From assembly GCA_945920185.1 (NCBI GenBank), contig CAMEJP010000001.1:1-45319 (forward strand): 45,319 nucleotides of DNA. Reading direction: 5' to 3'. The DNA comes from an uncultured Eubacterium sp. Lineage in GTDB: Bacteria > Bacillota > Clostridia > Lachnospirales > Lachnospiraceae. Shown here one piece after another: positions 1-9,156 of the stretch (positions within the stretch are counted from its first letter, which is position 1; every line of letters begins with the position of its first letter). Below the pieces are notes generated by a model. That model ran no database searches. It had not been told where the DNA came from and worked only from the letters and a program-made list of their open reading frames with translations. Both the position numbers and the translations under genes were made by a program.

Positions 1-162
1 GGAATTTCAGGGTTGTTTTTCTATTCAATTCTCAAGGTGCTTTTCGCTTCGCTTTCTTTGAAGCAACCGGCTTAATACTTCATCCGATTAGCCTCGCTTT
101 GTGCGACAGCGAGCTTCACATTTGTGCGACAGCGAGCTTCACATTTATGCGACAGCTTATTT
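1..162 (-). other. Leader region of a probable rRNA operon (continues off the left edge)
   Basis: Read on the minus strand, this segment follows a strong promoter and contains the motif CACCTTGAGAATTGAATAG (about 22-40), which resembles the CTTTGAAAACTGAA-type sequence found in leaders and spacers of Firmicutes rRNA operons. No rRNA sequence is itself present, so the identification is an inference. Just downstream of the promoter lie about 2.4 tandem copies of a 23-bp unit (starting at 101, 124 and 147). No protein-coding gene is visible in 1-271. Confidence 0.5.
101..156. repeat. 23-bp tandem repeat in the leader, about 2.4 copies
   Basis: Two exact copies of a 23-bp unit beginning GTGCGACAGCGAGC lie at 101-123 and 124-146, with a partial third copy at 147-156. 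They fall directly after the expected transcription start of the leftward promoter, so they would be transcribed as the first part of the leader RNA. There are no unique spacers, so this is not a CRISPR array. Confidence 0.85.
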
Positions 163-191
163 ATAATACTACATACTTTTTGGTTTGTCAA
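163..191 (-). promoter_or_regulatory. Strong sigma-A promoter reading left, probably of an rRNA operon
   Basis: On the minus strand TTGACA (186-191) is separated by 17 bp from TATTAT (163-168), close to the ideal vegetative promoter. A-rich sequence lies upstream, as is common for rRNA promoters. Transcription would start near 156 and run off the left edge. Confidence 0.75.
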
Positions 192-271
192 CAAGTTTTT
201 TCAAAAAATTATTTTTTTTGACATTTTAAGAAAATCAGATGCCAATACGTCTATTTTAAGACTCACAAAAC

Positions 272-1012
272 TTATTCTTCAACAAACTCATCTATCACTA
301 TGTATCTCGTATCTTTGCTGCTTGAAGTAGTAAGACGCATACCCGAAACAGCAGTACCTTCATCTATGCAGAATACTATGGCAACTTTATATGATGTACC
401 TGCCGATATGGTCTTTGACTTTAGCGAAGATATTTCATTTATAAGACCGCTTGTATAGTTACGGTACTGCCTGTCACCCACAAAAAGTCGGTAACTGTCA
501 TTCTGTGTAATCTTAATATCAGACTCAGCAGTATTTGTCAGATTCAATTCCACCACAAGAAACTGCTTACCCGGGTCCGCCTTTATGTAAAACATATTGT
601 CAGATGAATAGTAGTCTGTCACAACAGTCCTCAACCAATCCGCCTTTATGCCATCAATATTAATAAGTTCCGAATAGGTTATGATACTGTCAAAAGGTTT
701 ATTGTCATCCGGAGATGTAGTATTGCCCGTTGCATCTTCTGTATTTTTCTCAATTTCCGTACTATTCTGAGTGTTATCATGCTTAGTTGGCTTTTCGGTA
801 GTTTCTTCCTTTGTCGAAGGTTCCTGATATTCGGAAGTATTTTCCTTCTTATATGCGTATCTGTCTTCATTAACATATGCATGATCAATTAATATGCCTG
901 CTGCATATTCTGCTATAAGATTATATTTTTCTTCAGTAAGTTCTTCTTTGCTGCCACAGCCTGTTAAAATCACAAGTGCCAAAACAGCGGCTATCATTAC
1001 ATTTTTTTTCAA
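272..1012 (-). CDS. Lipoprotein with Thr/Glu-rich linker and DUF4352-like C-terminal domain
   Basis: The protein (246 aa from the chosen start) has a short basic N-terminus, a hydrophobic segment and a lipobox LTGC with the lipidated cysteine near residue 19, so it should be anchored on the outer face of the membrane. Residues about 45-110 are rich in Thr, Glu, Asn and Asp and look like a flexible linker. The C-terminal half (VVELNLTNTAESDIKI and following) resembles the immunoglobulin-like DUF4352 fold. A TTG start at 1010-1012 is chosen because GGAGG lies 7 nt upstream of it; the ATG two codons earlier directly abuts that Shine-Dalgarno sequence. It lies 74 bp downstream of the histidine kinase on the same strand and may belong to that operon as an accessory. 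Its exact role is unknown. Confidence 0.8.
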   Translation of the reverse strand: MKKNVMIAAVLALVILTGCGSKEELTEEKYNLIAEYAAGILIDHAYVNEDRYAYKKENTSEYQEPSTKEETTEKPTKHDNTQNSTEIEKNTEDATGNTTSPDDNKPFDSIITYSELINIDGIKADWLRTVVTDYYSSDNMFYIKADPGKQFLVVELNLTNTAESDIKITQNDSYRLFVGDRQYRNYTSGLINEISSLKSKTISAGTSYKVAIVFCIDEGTAVSGMRLTTSSSKDTRYIVIDEFVEE

Positions 1013-1086
1013 TGTCATTCCTCCATACAGTCTGTATAACAGGCTGCAGATTTGATAAAAACTGATTTCAGGTCTTTAACATTATA

Positions 1087-2580
1087 TCATCTTTCAAGTT
1101 TCGTATCAAGTTCAAACCAGAATTCCACGCCATCCTCTACATTTTTGACACCGTAATCCTTATTATGCAATTCCATTATTGCCTTTACAATTGAAAGTCC
1201 TATGCCGTTTCCTCCATAACTTCTTGTTCTGGCTTTATCAACTTTGTAAAATTTTTCCCATATTCTTTCTATATCTTCTTCAGGAATATTTTTTCCTGTA
1301 TTTTTAACGGTTATTCTGACCACATCACCTTTTTCAACGCTGTCAATGGTAATTATCTTTTCACCTTCGCAGTGGTTAATGGCATTGGTAACATAATTGG
1401 TAACTACCTCTTCTATCTTGAATTCATCTGCCCATACTATTATAGGCTTATTGATTTTAACATCAATAGAGATACCGTTCTGAGAAGCCCTGAGTGCATT
1501 TGATTCGGCTATGGAATTAATAAGCTCGGTAACATTAAATTTTTCCATAACAATATGGTCGTTCTTTGACTCTAACTGATTGAGTGACAAAAGCTGCTTT
1601 ACCATATCATTCATTTTTTTAGCTTCATCAACTATAACGTCACAGTAATACTCCGCATTTTCTTTAGAGTCATAAATTTCCTCCTTAAGTCCTTCTGCAT
1701 AGCCTTGTATGAGTGCTATCGGGGTCTTAAGTTCGTGTGAAACATTCGCTATAAAATCTATTCTCGACTCTTCCTGCTTCTGCTTATTTTCTATATCATT
1801 TTTAAGTTCATTATTGGCAGTTTTCAACTCCGAAATAGTTATATCAAGCTTATCGGCAAGCTTATTAAGACTTTCGCCCAAAATACCTATTTCATCATTA
1901 TCGTTTCCTGAATATCTCTCATCAAATTTTATCTCTGTCATCCTCTCAGCTACGGCTGACAGTCTTTTTATAGGCTTAGCCAGACGTGTGGCAAGCACCC
2001 ATGCACTTAAAGAAGCAATAACTATAAAAAGCACACCAACCTGAAGGATAAACTTATTAGACAGTTTAACGCTGTCTTTAATACTTTTCACGGGAATACG
2101 AAGCAATAGAGAGTTATCGCTTCCTACGTATCCGAATATTTCAAAGTATTCCCCCTCCATGTCCGCATCATATACCTTTTGAAGGGTATACTCGTCAGTA
2201 GAAAGGATTATATTATTCTTGTTCTGCTGTCCGAGAAGATTTTGTGCCATTCTCTCTTTCATCAGTTTGGTATCATTTGCAGTAGCATACACTGCAGCCC
2301 AGTCAGAACGAAGTATTATGGCAGAAATGTTGTTAGGCGCACAAAGCCTTTCAATATAATTCTCAAATTCTTCCTTTTCTATATTTCCATCGTCATAATC
2401 CTCAAGAGCACGTCCAAGTCTTATATATGAACTGACAAGCTGTTTCTGTTTGCTTTTAACATAGAATTTTTCAAAAAATAATGTATTAAAAAAGCAAATA
2501 AGAATGATTATGGCAGTAACATCAAGAATAAGCATTGCCGTTATCTTAAATCTTATGGAATGAGTTATCTTACGCTTCAA
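1087..2580 (-). CDS. Two-component sensor histidine kinase
   Basis: This 497-residue membrane histidine kinase has a transmembrane segment near residues 13-35, an extracellular sensor region to about 175, a second transmembrane segment near 177-199, a HAMP domain, and a HisKA dimerisation domain with H-box FIANVSHELKTP (phosphorylated His about 282). The C-terminal HATPase domain contains the N-box (NYVTNAINH) and glycine-rich motifs (GGNGIGLSIVK). Translation appears to start at a TTG (2578-2580), which overlaps the last 11 bases of the response regulator gene, with GGGG upstream; this suggests translational coupling. The stimulus cannot be told from sequence. The downstream lipoprotein could be an input or an output. 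Confidence 0.95.
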   Translation of the reverse strand: MKRKITHSIRFKITAMLILDVTAIIILICFFNTLFFEKFYVKSKQKQLVSSYIRLGRALEDYDDGNIEKEEFENYIERLCAPNNISAIILRSDWAAVYATANDTKLMKERMAQNLLGQQNKNNIILSTDEYTLQKVYDADMEGEYFEIFGYVGSDNSLLLRIPVKSIKDSVKLSNKFILQVGVLFIVIASLSAWVLATRLAKPIKRLSAVAERMTEIKFDERYSGNDNDEIGILGESLNKLADKLDITISELKTANNELKNDIENKQKQEESRIDFIANVSHELKTPIALIQGYAEGLKEEIYDSKENAEYYCDVIVDEAKKMNDMVKQLLSLNQLESKNDHIVMEKFNVTELINSIAESNALRASQNGISIDVKINKPIIVWADEFKIEEVVTNYVTNAINHCEGEKIITIDSVEKGDVVRITVKNTGKNIPEEDIERIWEKFYKVDKARTRSYGGNGIGLSIVKAIMELHNKDYGVKNVEDGVEFWFELDTKLER

Positions 2581-3244
2581 ACTTATACCCCATTCCCCAG
2601 ATAGTCTTTATATAATCGCCCTTGTCGCCCATTTTGCTTCTGAGCTTTTTAACATGGGTATCTATTGTTCTTGCATCGCCAAAATAATCATAATTCCATA
2701 CATTGTTAAGTATCTTTTCACGCGACAATGCAATTCCTTTATTCTCAACAAAATATGTCAAAAGCTCAAATTCTTTGAAACTTAGCTCTACCACTTTACC
2801 GTCAATCGTAACAATGTGAGCCTGCTTGTCTATCTTTATGCCGCTTACTTCAATAACACCGTCGTTTCCTATGGCATTTGTCCTTCTCAATATGGCATCT
2901 ACCCTTGCAGTCAGAATCTTAGGGCTGAACGGCTTGGTTATATACTCGTCCGCACCTGTGTCAAAGCCAAGCAGTTCGTCACGTTCCTCAGATTTTGCAG
3001 TAAGCATAATGATAGGCACTTTAGATTCCTTTCGTATCTCCTTGCACACGGATATTCCGTCACGTTTTGGCATCATAAGATCAAGTATTACTAACGCTAT
3101 ATCCTTAGTGGAAAAGAAGACATCCAACGCCTCATCGCCGTCTCCGGCTTCAATTACTTCAAAATCTTTCTTTACAAGAAAATCCTTAACAAGCTTTCTC
3201 ATTCTTTCTTCATCATCTACAACTAAAATTTTGAGTTTGTCCAT
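2570..3244 (-). CDS. OmpR/PhoB-family response regulator
   Basis: An N-terminal receiver domain carries the acidic pocket VVDDEE (Asp10, Asp11), the phosphoacceptor Asp55 in LVILDLMMP, and the conserved Thr and Lys (MLTAKS, ITKPF). A C-terminal winged-helix DNA-binding domain of the OmpR type follows (LSFKEFELL, RTIDTHVKKLRSKM, GMGYKFEA). The second ATG (3242-3244) is chosen because GGAG lies 6 nt upstream, and that GGAG is itself formed by the first ATG and the following codon. It is the first gene of an operon with the kinase, which it overlaps by 11 bp. Confidence 0.95.
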   Translation of the reverse strand: MDKLKILVVDDEERMRKLVKDFLVKKDFEVIEAGDGDEALDVFFSTKDIALVILDLMMPKRDGISVCKEIRKESKVPIIMLTAKSEERDELLGFDTGADEYITKPFSPKILTARVDAILRRTNAIGNDGVIEVSGIKIDKQAHIVTIDGKVVELSFKEFELLTYFVENKGIALSREKILNNVWNYDYFGDARTIDTHVKKLRSKMGDKGDYIKTIWGMGYKFEA

Positions 3245-3343
3245 ACTGTTCTCCATTCCATAACATTCTGTAATACATCATCTGCAATCGCGCAGATAAT
3301 AGGTCTTCCATACATTTTTTGTTATTATAAAACACATATATGA

Positions 3344-4027
3344 TTATTTTGTGAACATATTTAATGGCAGACTTTCTTCCCGCTCATTAAGTTCTCTTTC
3401 CCGACTTTCAAGTTCCTCCGCCCACGAAGAATATTTGTTCAAAAGTTTCTCTTCGTAGTTAAGCACCGTAGGATTATCCTTACTTGCAGCAATAAAGAAC
3501 AAAATTATGATAACAGCCACAAGCACTATGTTAAGAATAAGAGAAATGTGAAATCTTTCCCTGTATTTATTTTCTTTGGCATCAATATCTTTATTAGCAC
3601 GGCTCTTTTCCTTCTTTTTTGCTGTCTTTGCGATATCTGAAATCTTTTCGGTACCTGAAGCGTCCATAGCATTTTTTCTTCTAAAGTCTTCAGTGGAAAC
3701 ATTTTCCTTTTTATTTTCATGCTGTCTGTTTTTTCTTTCGACAGGCTTAAAACCCTTTTTATTTCCTAAAGGTTCTTCCTCAACAAGTTCTATCTCTTCT
3801 TCCTCTATAATGGGAATCGCTTTAATAAGACTTCTGTCCACGCCGTTAGAAAGAAGGTATTCCTGAAGTTCCCTAAGATATTCTGTTCCCACCTTTGTTC
3901 TGAATATTCTGCCCTCCACCATCCTGTTGTATACATTGAGCACAATTTTAGGGTCAGTCATATCATTGTTTTCTTTTAAATATTTGATGCCCTCAAGTTC
4001 TTTCTTTTCTTCAAGAGAATCTGGCAT
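3344..4027 (-). CDS. Unknown protein with one transmembrane helix and a C-terminal coiled coil
   Basis: I do not recognise a family. The 227-residue product has a charged N-terminal region (about 1-75) that looks helical, a Lys/Glu-rich low-complexity stretch (about 75-155), a transmembrane helix near 159-182 (ISLILNIVLVAVIIILFFIA), and a short coiled-coil tail rich in Glu and Arg (EELESRERELNEREES). The start at 4025-4027 is preceded by AGGAG at 7 nt; a longer reading frame exists but has no ribosome binding site. It lies between the tmRNA terminator and the response regulator, all leftward. A structural or scaffolding membrane role is possible but unsupported. Confidence 0.7.
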   Translation of the reverse strand: MPDSLEEKKELEGIKYLKENNDMTDPKIVLNVYNRMVEGRIFRTKVGTEYLRELQEYLLSNGVDRSLIKAIPIIEEEEIELVEEEPLGNKKGFKPVERKNRQHENKKENVSTEDFRRKNAMDASGTEKISDIAKTAKKKEKSRANKDIDAKENKYRERFHISLILNIVLVAVIIILFFIAASKDNPTVLNYEEKLLNKYSSWAEELESRERELNEREESLPLNMFTK

Positions 4028-4099
4028 AAAATCACTCCTAATATTTGTTATTGTAAAGCAAAACTTTGCAATCCGATTTGTCCCTTGCCTGTATCTGTT

Positions 4100-4126
4100 C
4101 AAAAAAGCACCGCCATACAGCAGTGC
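4100..4126 (-). terminator. Rho-independent terminator of tmRNA
   Basis: In the minus-strand RNA, GCACUGC and GCGGUGC (one G-U pair) form a hairpin at 4107-4126, followed by six U residues (4101-4106). It lies just after the mature 3' end of tmRNA. Confidence 0.9.
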
Positions 4127-4133
4127 TTAAAAG

Positions 4134-4472
4134 TGGACCTGAGGAGAATCGAACTCCTGTCCGAAGTATCTTTAATTCAGGCATCTTCCATCACAGTCAT
4201 CTTTTTAACATTCCCTCAGACAACCGCCAAATGACGGGCTGTTACCCTTGGTAGCTTCATATTGCTTTTGCTGCCTCAAAGCTTTGGCAACAAAGTTCCT
4301 CGCAAAGTCGACGCCAGTTACTTAAGCAGCGAGTGACCTAAGGCTGACGGCTGCCATTAGGCAGCTAATGCAAAATTATCTTCTGCGTTTAATTTTAAGT
4401 TGAGCTGATGACGCGTGCCCACACGGATGGCTTCCCAAACCTCAAATACCCCGTCGAAACCAGTACAAGCCC
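4134..4472 (-). ncRNA. ssrA: Transfer-messenger RNA (tmRNA)
   Basis: tmRNA frees ribosomes stalled on mRNAs lacking a stop codon and tags the unfinished protein for proteolysis. The 5' end GGGCUUG (4466-4472) pairs with CAGGUCC at the 3' end (4135-4141), closing the tRNA-like acceptor stem, with A4134 as discriminator; CCA is not encoded. The 5' region carries the conserved block CTGGTTTCGACGGG and the 3' region the T-arm GGAGTTCGATTCTCC. The open frame resumes at GCA and encodes the tag AEDNFALAA before TAA (about 4360-4388). It sits directly downstream of smpB, whose product it needs, and has its own promoter and terminator. Confidence 0.97.
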
Positions 4473-4493
4473 ATAATCAATACTTGTATGGTA

Positions 4494-4522
4494 AATATAA
4501 CGTAATTTATCTTAAAAGTCAA
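4494..4522 (-). promoter_or_regulatory. Sigma-A promoter of ssrA
   Basis: TTGACT (4517-4522) and TATATT (4494-4499) on the minus strand are 17 bp apart. The -35 box overlaps the stop-codon end of smpB, so tmRNA can be made independently of the upstream genes. Transcription would start about 15 nt before the mature 5' end, consistent with RNase P processing. Confidence 0.75.
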
Positions 4523-4986
4523 TAGAGATTTCTGACTTTAAATTCTTTTTCCGCCTCACGTCTTTGGTCCTTTTTAGCTATATCTTCACGCTTATCGTAA
4601 AGTTTTTTACCGCGTGCAACGCCTATCTCCATCTTTGCAAGGCTTCCCTTAAAGTATACACTCAGAGGAACCAATGTGTAACCCTTTTGGGCTACTATTC
4701 CAAGAAGCTTATTAATCTCCTGCTTTTTTATCAGCAGCTTCTTTGGCCTTAAAGGGTCTTTATTAAATATATTTCCCTTTTCATAGGGACTTATGTGCAT
4801 ATTGTAAATGTATACTTCGCCCTTTTCAATGCGTATGGTTGCTTCCTTTATGCTGCACTGACCCATTCTTAGAGACTTTACCTCCGTGCCGTGAAGCACT
4901 ATTCCTGCTTCTATTTTGTCCTCAATAAAATAGTCAAATGTAGCCTTTTTATTATTTGCAACTAATTTATAGTTATCCTTTGACAT
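4519..4986 (-). CDS. smpB: SsrA-binding protein SmpB
   Basis: SmpB binds the tRNA-like part of tmRNA and brings it to stalled ribosomes. The 155-residue protein has the usual length and family motifs: [40 protein letters not shown], the ISPYEKGN segment, [12 protein letters not shown], and the basic tail [17 protein letters not shown] that enters the mRNA channel. A clear GGAGG precedes the ATG. It follows rnr by 22 bp and is followed immediately by ssrA, a common arrangement in Firmicutes. Confidence 0.98.
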   Translation of the reverse strand: MSKDNYKLVANNKKATFDYFIEDKIEAGIVLHGTEVKSLRMGQCSIKEATIRIEKGEVYIYNMHISPYEKGNIFNKDPLRPKKLLIKKQEINKLLGIVAQKGYTLVPLSVYFKGSLAKMEIGVARGKKLYDKREDIAKKDQRREAEKEFKVRNLY

Positions 4987-5008
4987 ATTTCCTCCATTCC
5001 GAAATATT

Positions 5009-7129
5009 TTACACTATCTCAAAATCAATTGTTTTAAGAAGTTTATCGGTTGCCGTAAGTCTTACCTTAACCTTCTGACCCAGAACATATTTGTTATGGC
5101 TTCTCTCACCTATAAGTTCATAGGTATTCTCAAAGAACTCATAGTAATCGTCCTTAAGACTGTTGATGTGAACAAGCCCTTCTACGGTATTCGGAAGTTC
5201 CACATAAATTCCAAACGCTGTTATTCCCGAAACTACTCCGTCAAATTCTTCGCCAATCCTATCCTCCATATACTCTACCTTTTTAAGCTTTTCTGTTTCG
5301 CGTTCTGCCTCATCGGCACGCCTTTCGGTAGTGCTTGAATGATGTGCTACATCAGACAATATGGCATCGTAATGTAACAAACGTTTTGCGTTTAATCTGC
5401 CCTTTAAGCTTTCCTTTATAATTCTGTGAATCTGCAAATCAGGGTATCTTCTTATAGGCGACGTAAAATGACAGTAATATCTCGCAGCCAGTCCAAAATG
5501 TCCTGTGCATTCCGTCGTATACTGTGCCCTTTTCATGGAGCGAAGCGTCAGTCTGCTTATCATATTTTCCTCTTCACTTCCCGTAATATTGTCAAGAAGC
5601 TTCTGAAGCTCCTTAGGATGTATCTCATCCCTGCCAATTTTGATATCATATCCAAAATTATTGATAAAGGTTCCAAGTCTTATAATCTTTTCCGGGTCAG
5701 GCTTGTCATGCGTTCTGTATACAAACGGAAGTTCCTTCCAGTACATATCCTCAGCCACGGTTTCATTTGCCGCAAGCATAAAATCTTCTATAATCTTTGT
5801 AGCCACATTTCTCTCATAAGGCTTTATATCAATGGGATGTCCTTCCTTGTCCAGTATAATTTTGCTTTCCGGAAAATCAAAATCTATGGAGCCTCTCTTA
5901 TATCTTTTGGTGCGAATTATTGAAGACAGTTCCTGCATCAGCTTAAACATCGGTACAAGTTCCTTATATTCTTCTATCTCGTCCTTATCCTCATCCGCCA
6001 GAATTTTCTTTACGCTTGTATATGTCATTCTTCTGTCGACATTTATAACAGTTTCCAAAATCTGATGGTCGATAATCTCACCTTTTGCGTTGATTCGCAT
6101 AATACAGCTTAATGCCAGTCTGTCACAGCCCTGATTAAGGGAACATATTCCGTTTGAAAGCTTGTGCGGCAGCATAGGTATTACCCTATCTACAAGATAT
6201 ACGCTTGTACCTCTGTTTAACGCCTCTTTGTCAAGCGGTGAGTGTTCCTTTACATAGTGTGATACATCCGCTATGTGTACTCCGAGAAGATAATCTTCTC
6301 CTTCTTTGCTCAGCGTTATGGCATCATCAAGATCCTTGGCATCCTCTCCGTCTATGGTAACTGTCTGCCAGCTTCTGATGTCAAGCCTTCCCTCCTTGTC
6401 GCTTTCTAAAACCTCGTCCGGCTGAGTTTCAAGACTTTTCATAACATCCTTTGGAAATTCCATAGGTATGTTATATGCTCTTATAATTGACAAAATGTCA
6501 ACACCCGGGTCATTTACATGACCAAGTATTTCCGTGACAACACCTTCTGCCGATTTATTGCCCTGCGGATATTTTGTGATTTTTACAACTACCTTATGAC
6601 CTGAAACGGCACCCATAGACTTGTCCTTGGGTATAAAAATGTCCTCGCCAATCTTTTGATTATCACATACTACAAAGCCAAATTTCTCGTTTTTTTCAAA
6701 TGTTCCTACCACTTCGGTAACAGCATGCTCTAATATCTTTATGACCTTTCCTTCCCTGCGTCTTCCCGAAACGGCGGGTGTTGTAATAATCACGGCAACC
6801 CTATCTCCATACATGGCGTCAAGAGTGTCCTTTTCGTTAATATATATATCCTGTTCTTCGCCTTCTACCGAAACAAATCCAAAACCCTTCTGTGTGCTTT
6901 CAAATGTACCTGTAACGGCATTGTTTTCAAGCTTACCGTACTTTCCCTTTGTGGATACGCTTATTTTCCCTTCACGAACCAAAGCATCAAGAACATCATT
7001 TAATTCCTCCCTGTTCTCTTTTGGAATCTGAAGCAGCATAGCTATTTCCTTAGCCTTCATAGGCGAATAAGCAGGATCATTTATCAGTTCATATATAACC
7101 TGTTTTCTTTGAATAAATTTCTCGTTCAC
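5009..7129 (-). CDS. rnr: Ribonuclease R
   Basis: RNase R is a processive 3'-to-5' exoribonuclease that degrades structured RNA and takes part in tmRNA-linked decay of defective mRNAs. The 706-residue protein shows an N-terminal winged-helix region, two cold-shock-like OB domains ([10 protein letters not shown] near 80; FGFVVCD near 150), the catalytic RNB domain starting with the acidic cluster [12 protein letters not shown] (about 258-269) and containing [14 protein letters not shown], and a C-terminal S1 domain ([19 protein letters not shown]). The start is GTG (7127-7129) with AAGGAG 7 nt upstream. Position between secG and smpB matches the typical secG-rnr-smpB-ssrA order; a terminator separates it from secG. 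Confidence 0.97.
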   Translation of the reverse strand: MNEKFIQRKQVIYELINDPAYSPMKAKEIAMLLQIPKENREELNDVLDALVREGKISVSTKGKYGKLENNAVTGTFESTQKGFGFVSVEGEEQDIYINEKDTLDAMYGDRVAVIITTPAVSGRRREGKVIKILEHAVTEVVGTFEKNEKFGFVVCDNQKIGEDIFIPKDKSMGAVSGHKVVVKITKYPQGNKSAEGVVTEILGHVNDPGVDILSIIRAYNIPMEFPKDVMKSLETQPDEVLESDKEGRLDIRSWQTVTIDGEDAKDLDDAITLSKEGEDYLLGVHIADVSHYVKEHSPLDKEALNRGTSVYLVDRVIPMLPHKLSNGICSLNQGCDRLALSCIMRINAKGEIIDHQILETVINVDRRMTYTSVKKILADEDKDEIEEYKELVPMFKLMQELSSIIRTKRYKRGSIDFDFPESKIILDKEGHPIDIKPYERNVATKIIEDFMLAANETVAEDMYWKELPFVYRTHDKPDPEKIIRLGTFINNFGYDIKIGRDEIHPKELQKLLDNITGSEEENMISRLTLRSMKRAQYTTECTGHFGLAARYYCHFTSPIRRYPDLQIHRIIKESLKGRLNAKRLLHYDAILSDVAHHSSTTERRADEAERETEKLKKVEYMEDRIGEEFDGVVSGITAFGIYVELPNTVEGLVHINSLKDDYYEFFENTYELIGERSHNKYVLGQKVKVRLTATDKLLKTIDFEIV

Positions 7130-7189
7130 TTTCTTCTCCTTTACACAAGCGAAAACATCTCATCAACACTGCATTGACAGCACTCATCA

Positions 7190-7225
7190 ATAAGAAAACA
7201 CTCTCATCATAACGATAAGAGTGTT
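7190..7225 (-). terminator. Terminator downstream of secG
   Basis: A 12-bp stem (7197-7208 with 7214-7225; one pair is G-U in the minus-strand RNA and would be a C-A mismatch in the plus-strand RNA) with a 5-nt loop is followed by TTTTCTTATT in the minus direction. The strand bias of the pairing supports function in the leftward transcript. Confidence 0.8.
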
Positions 7226-7234
7226 CATTAGTAG

Positions 7235-7477
7235 TTAAAATTTGTTAATATTTAGTATAATCGACATAAGAATAAAAAGAACAACCAAAAGCTTTGTAAA
7301 TTTCTCAAGCTTGCCCTCCATTGAACGGCCCTTGTTCTTTCCCCAGTATGTTTCAGCCATACCATTAATTGAACCGGATAAGCCTGCTGACTTACCTTCC
7401 TGTAATAATATAATCAAAGTTAAAGCTAAACAAATTACAATAAATATTACTGTTAAAACTAATCTAAGAGTTCCCAC
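7235..7477 (-). CDS. secG: Preprotein translocase subunit SecG
   Basis: SecG is the small accessory subunit of the SecYEG channel and helps SecA-driven export. The 80-residue protein has two transmembrane helices (about 3-25 and 56-77) around the conserved cytoplasmic loop LLQEGKSAGLSGSINGMAETYWGK... with the Gly/Ser-rich motif of the family. The GTG at 7475-7477 is chosen because AGGAGG lies 8 nt upstream; an earlier in-frame GTG overlaps that Shine-Dalgarno sequence. It has its own promoter at 7509-7537 and its own terminator. Confidence 0.95.
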   Translation of the reverse strand: MGTLRLVLTVIFIVICLALTLIILLQEGKSAGLSGSINGMAETYWGKNKGRSMEGKLEKFTKLLVVLFILMSIILNINKF

Positions 7478-7508
7478 TTTTTGCACCTCCTACGTTAACA
7501 CGAGTACT

Positions 7509-7537
7509 ATTGTAACATACGCCGGACAAAATATCAA
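7509..7537 (-). promoter_or_regulatory. Sigma-A promoter of secG
   Basis: TTGATA (7532-7537) and TACAAT (7509-7514) on the minus strand are 17 bp apart. The box lies in the short gap between gpmI and secG, so secG need not depend on the glycolytic operon. Confidence 0.75.
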
Positions 7538-7545
7538 CAATAATT

Positions 7546-9090
7546 TTATTTTCTTACAAGAAGAGAATGACCTGTCATTTCCTTTGGCTGTTCCATACCC
7601 ATAAGCTCTATAAGAGTAGGCACTATGTCAGCAAGACAGCCGCCCTCTGCAAGGGTATATGATTCGTCAGCATTTACAAGAATAAACGGAACAGGGTTAG
7701 TCGTGTGAGCCGTAAAGCTCTCGCCTGTCTCATAATCAATAAGCTGCTCGACATTTCCATGGTCAGCACAGATGAATAACTGTCCGTCCACTTCTTTTAT
7801 AAACTGCACTACCTCGCCGACACACTCGTCGATTACTTCCACAGCCTTAACGGCAGCTTTCATAACGCCTGTATGTCCCACCATATCAGGATTTGCAAAG
7901 TTGCATATAATCACATCATATTTTCCGCCTGTAATAGCCTTGCAAAGTTCATCACATACGGTATATGCGCTCATTCTAGGCTTCTTATCGTATGTCGGAA
8001 CATACTTAGGAGAATCTACCAGTATTCTTGTCTCATCCTTATTCGGCTCCTCAACGCCTCCGTTAAAGAAGAAAGTAACGTGTGCATACTTTTCCGTTTC
8101 GGCAATTCTTGCCTGTGTCTTTCCGTTTGCAGCAAGATATTCACCAAATGTATTATCAAGCGACACCTTTTTAAACGCTATCGTCTTGTTTGGAATGGTT
8201 ACATCATACTCTGTAAAGCATACAAATGTAACATCTTTTCTGTTTCCTCTGTCAAATCCGGTAAAATCATCCGAACAGAAAGCTCTTGTCATTTCTCTTG
8301 CCCTGTCAGGTCTGAAATTAAAGAATATCACAGAATCCTTGTCTCCTACGGTACCTACCGGTTTTCCATCCTTTGTTATCACAACGGGAACAACAAATTC
8401 ATCATTCACATCTTTTGCATAGGAATCAGCAACAGCCGCAACAGGGTCAGCAGCCTTTTCGCCTTCACCCATTGCAATAGCTCTATATGCCTTTTCAACT
8501 CTGTCCCAGTTGTTATCTCTGTCCATGGCATAATAACGTCCTGATATGGAAGCAACTTCTCCGACGCCAATTTCTTTCATCTTTTCACAAAGTTCTTCAA
8601 CAAAACCTTTTCCTGATGTAGGTGCCGTATCTCTTCCGTCAAGAAATGCATGTACATACACCTTGTCAAGTCCGTTTCTCTTGGCAAGCTCAAGCAATCC
8701 GTAAAGATGTGTATTGTGGCTGTGAACACCTCCGTCTGACAAAAGTCCGAACATATGAAGTGCCGAACCGTTTGCCTTACAGTTGTTAACAGCTTCCATA
8801 AGGGCTTCGTTTTCAAAGAAATCTCCGTCATTTATAGACTTTGTAATTCTCGTAAGTTCCTGATACACAATTCTGCCCGCACCCATATTCATATGACCTA
8901 CCTCAGAATTTCCCATCTGTCCGTCAGGAAGTCCTACTGCCATACCGCTGGCATATCCCTTAACAAAAGGATATTCCTTCATCAGTCTGTCCATTACGGG
9001 TGTCTTTGCATTTGCTATTGCATTTCCCTCCGTCTTATCATTTAAACCATATCCGTCAAGTATCAATAAAACCGTAGGTTTCTTACTCAT
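7546..9090 (-). CDS. gpmI: 2,3-bisphosphoglycerate-independent phosphoglycerate mutase
   Basis: GpmI interconverts 3- and 2-phosphoglycerate in glycolysis using two manganese ions and a phosphoserine intermediate. The 514-residue protein is of standard length and belongs to the alkaline phosphatase superfamily: metal ligand in LLILDGYGL, nucleophile Ser in GQMGNSEVGHMN, DGRDTAP, SGRYYAMDRD, FNFRPDRARE, NFANPDMVGHTG, and CADHGNVEQL. The ATG at 9088-9090 has GGAG 6 nt upstream; earlier in-frame ATGs lack one. It closes the gap-pgk-tpiA-gpmI cluster. Confidence 0.98.
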   Translation of the reverse strand: MSKKPTVLLILDGYGLNDKTEGNAIANAKTPVMDRLMKEYPFVKGYASGMAVGLPDGQMGNSEVGHMNMGAGRIVYQELTRITKSINDGDFFENEALMEAVNNCKANGSALHMFGLLSDGGVHSHNTHLYGLLELAKRNGLDKVYVHAFLDGRDTAPTSGKGFVEELCEKMKEIGVGEVASISGRYYAMDRDNNWDRVEKAYRAIAMGEGEKAADPVAAVADSYAKDVNDEFVVPVVITKDGKPVGTVGDKDSVIFFNFRPDRAREMTRAFCSDDFTGFDRGNRKDVTFVCFTEYDVTIPNKTIAFKKVSLDNTFGEYLAANGKTQARIAETEKYAHVTFFFNGGVEEPNKDETRILVDSPKYVPTYDKKPRMSAYTVCDELCKAITGGKYDVIICNFANPDMVGHTGVMKAAVKAVEVIDECVGEVVQFIKEVDGQLFICADHGNVEQLIDYETGESFTAHTTNPVPFILVNADESYTLAEGGCLADIVPTLIELMGMEQPKEMTGHSLLVRK

Positions 9091-9156
9091 TTCTTTCTCC
9101 ATTCTAAGGTGACGCCGCACCTGTTTTCTTTCTTCTTTTTAAATTAAGGCATACTT

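Noticed and set aside
101-156. CRISPR-like repeats
   Set aside because: Only 2.4 adjacent copies with no spacers and no cas genes.
7546-9090. Long plus-strand frames opposite gpmI (for example 7772-8422 and 7873-8544)
   Set aside because: They are antisense to a fully conserved enzyme, lack ribosome binding sites and resemble no family.
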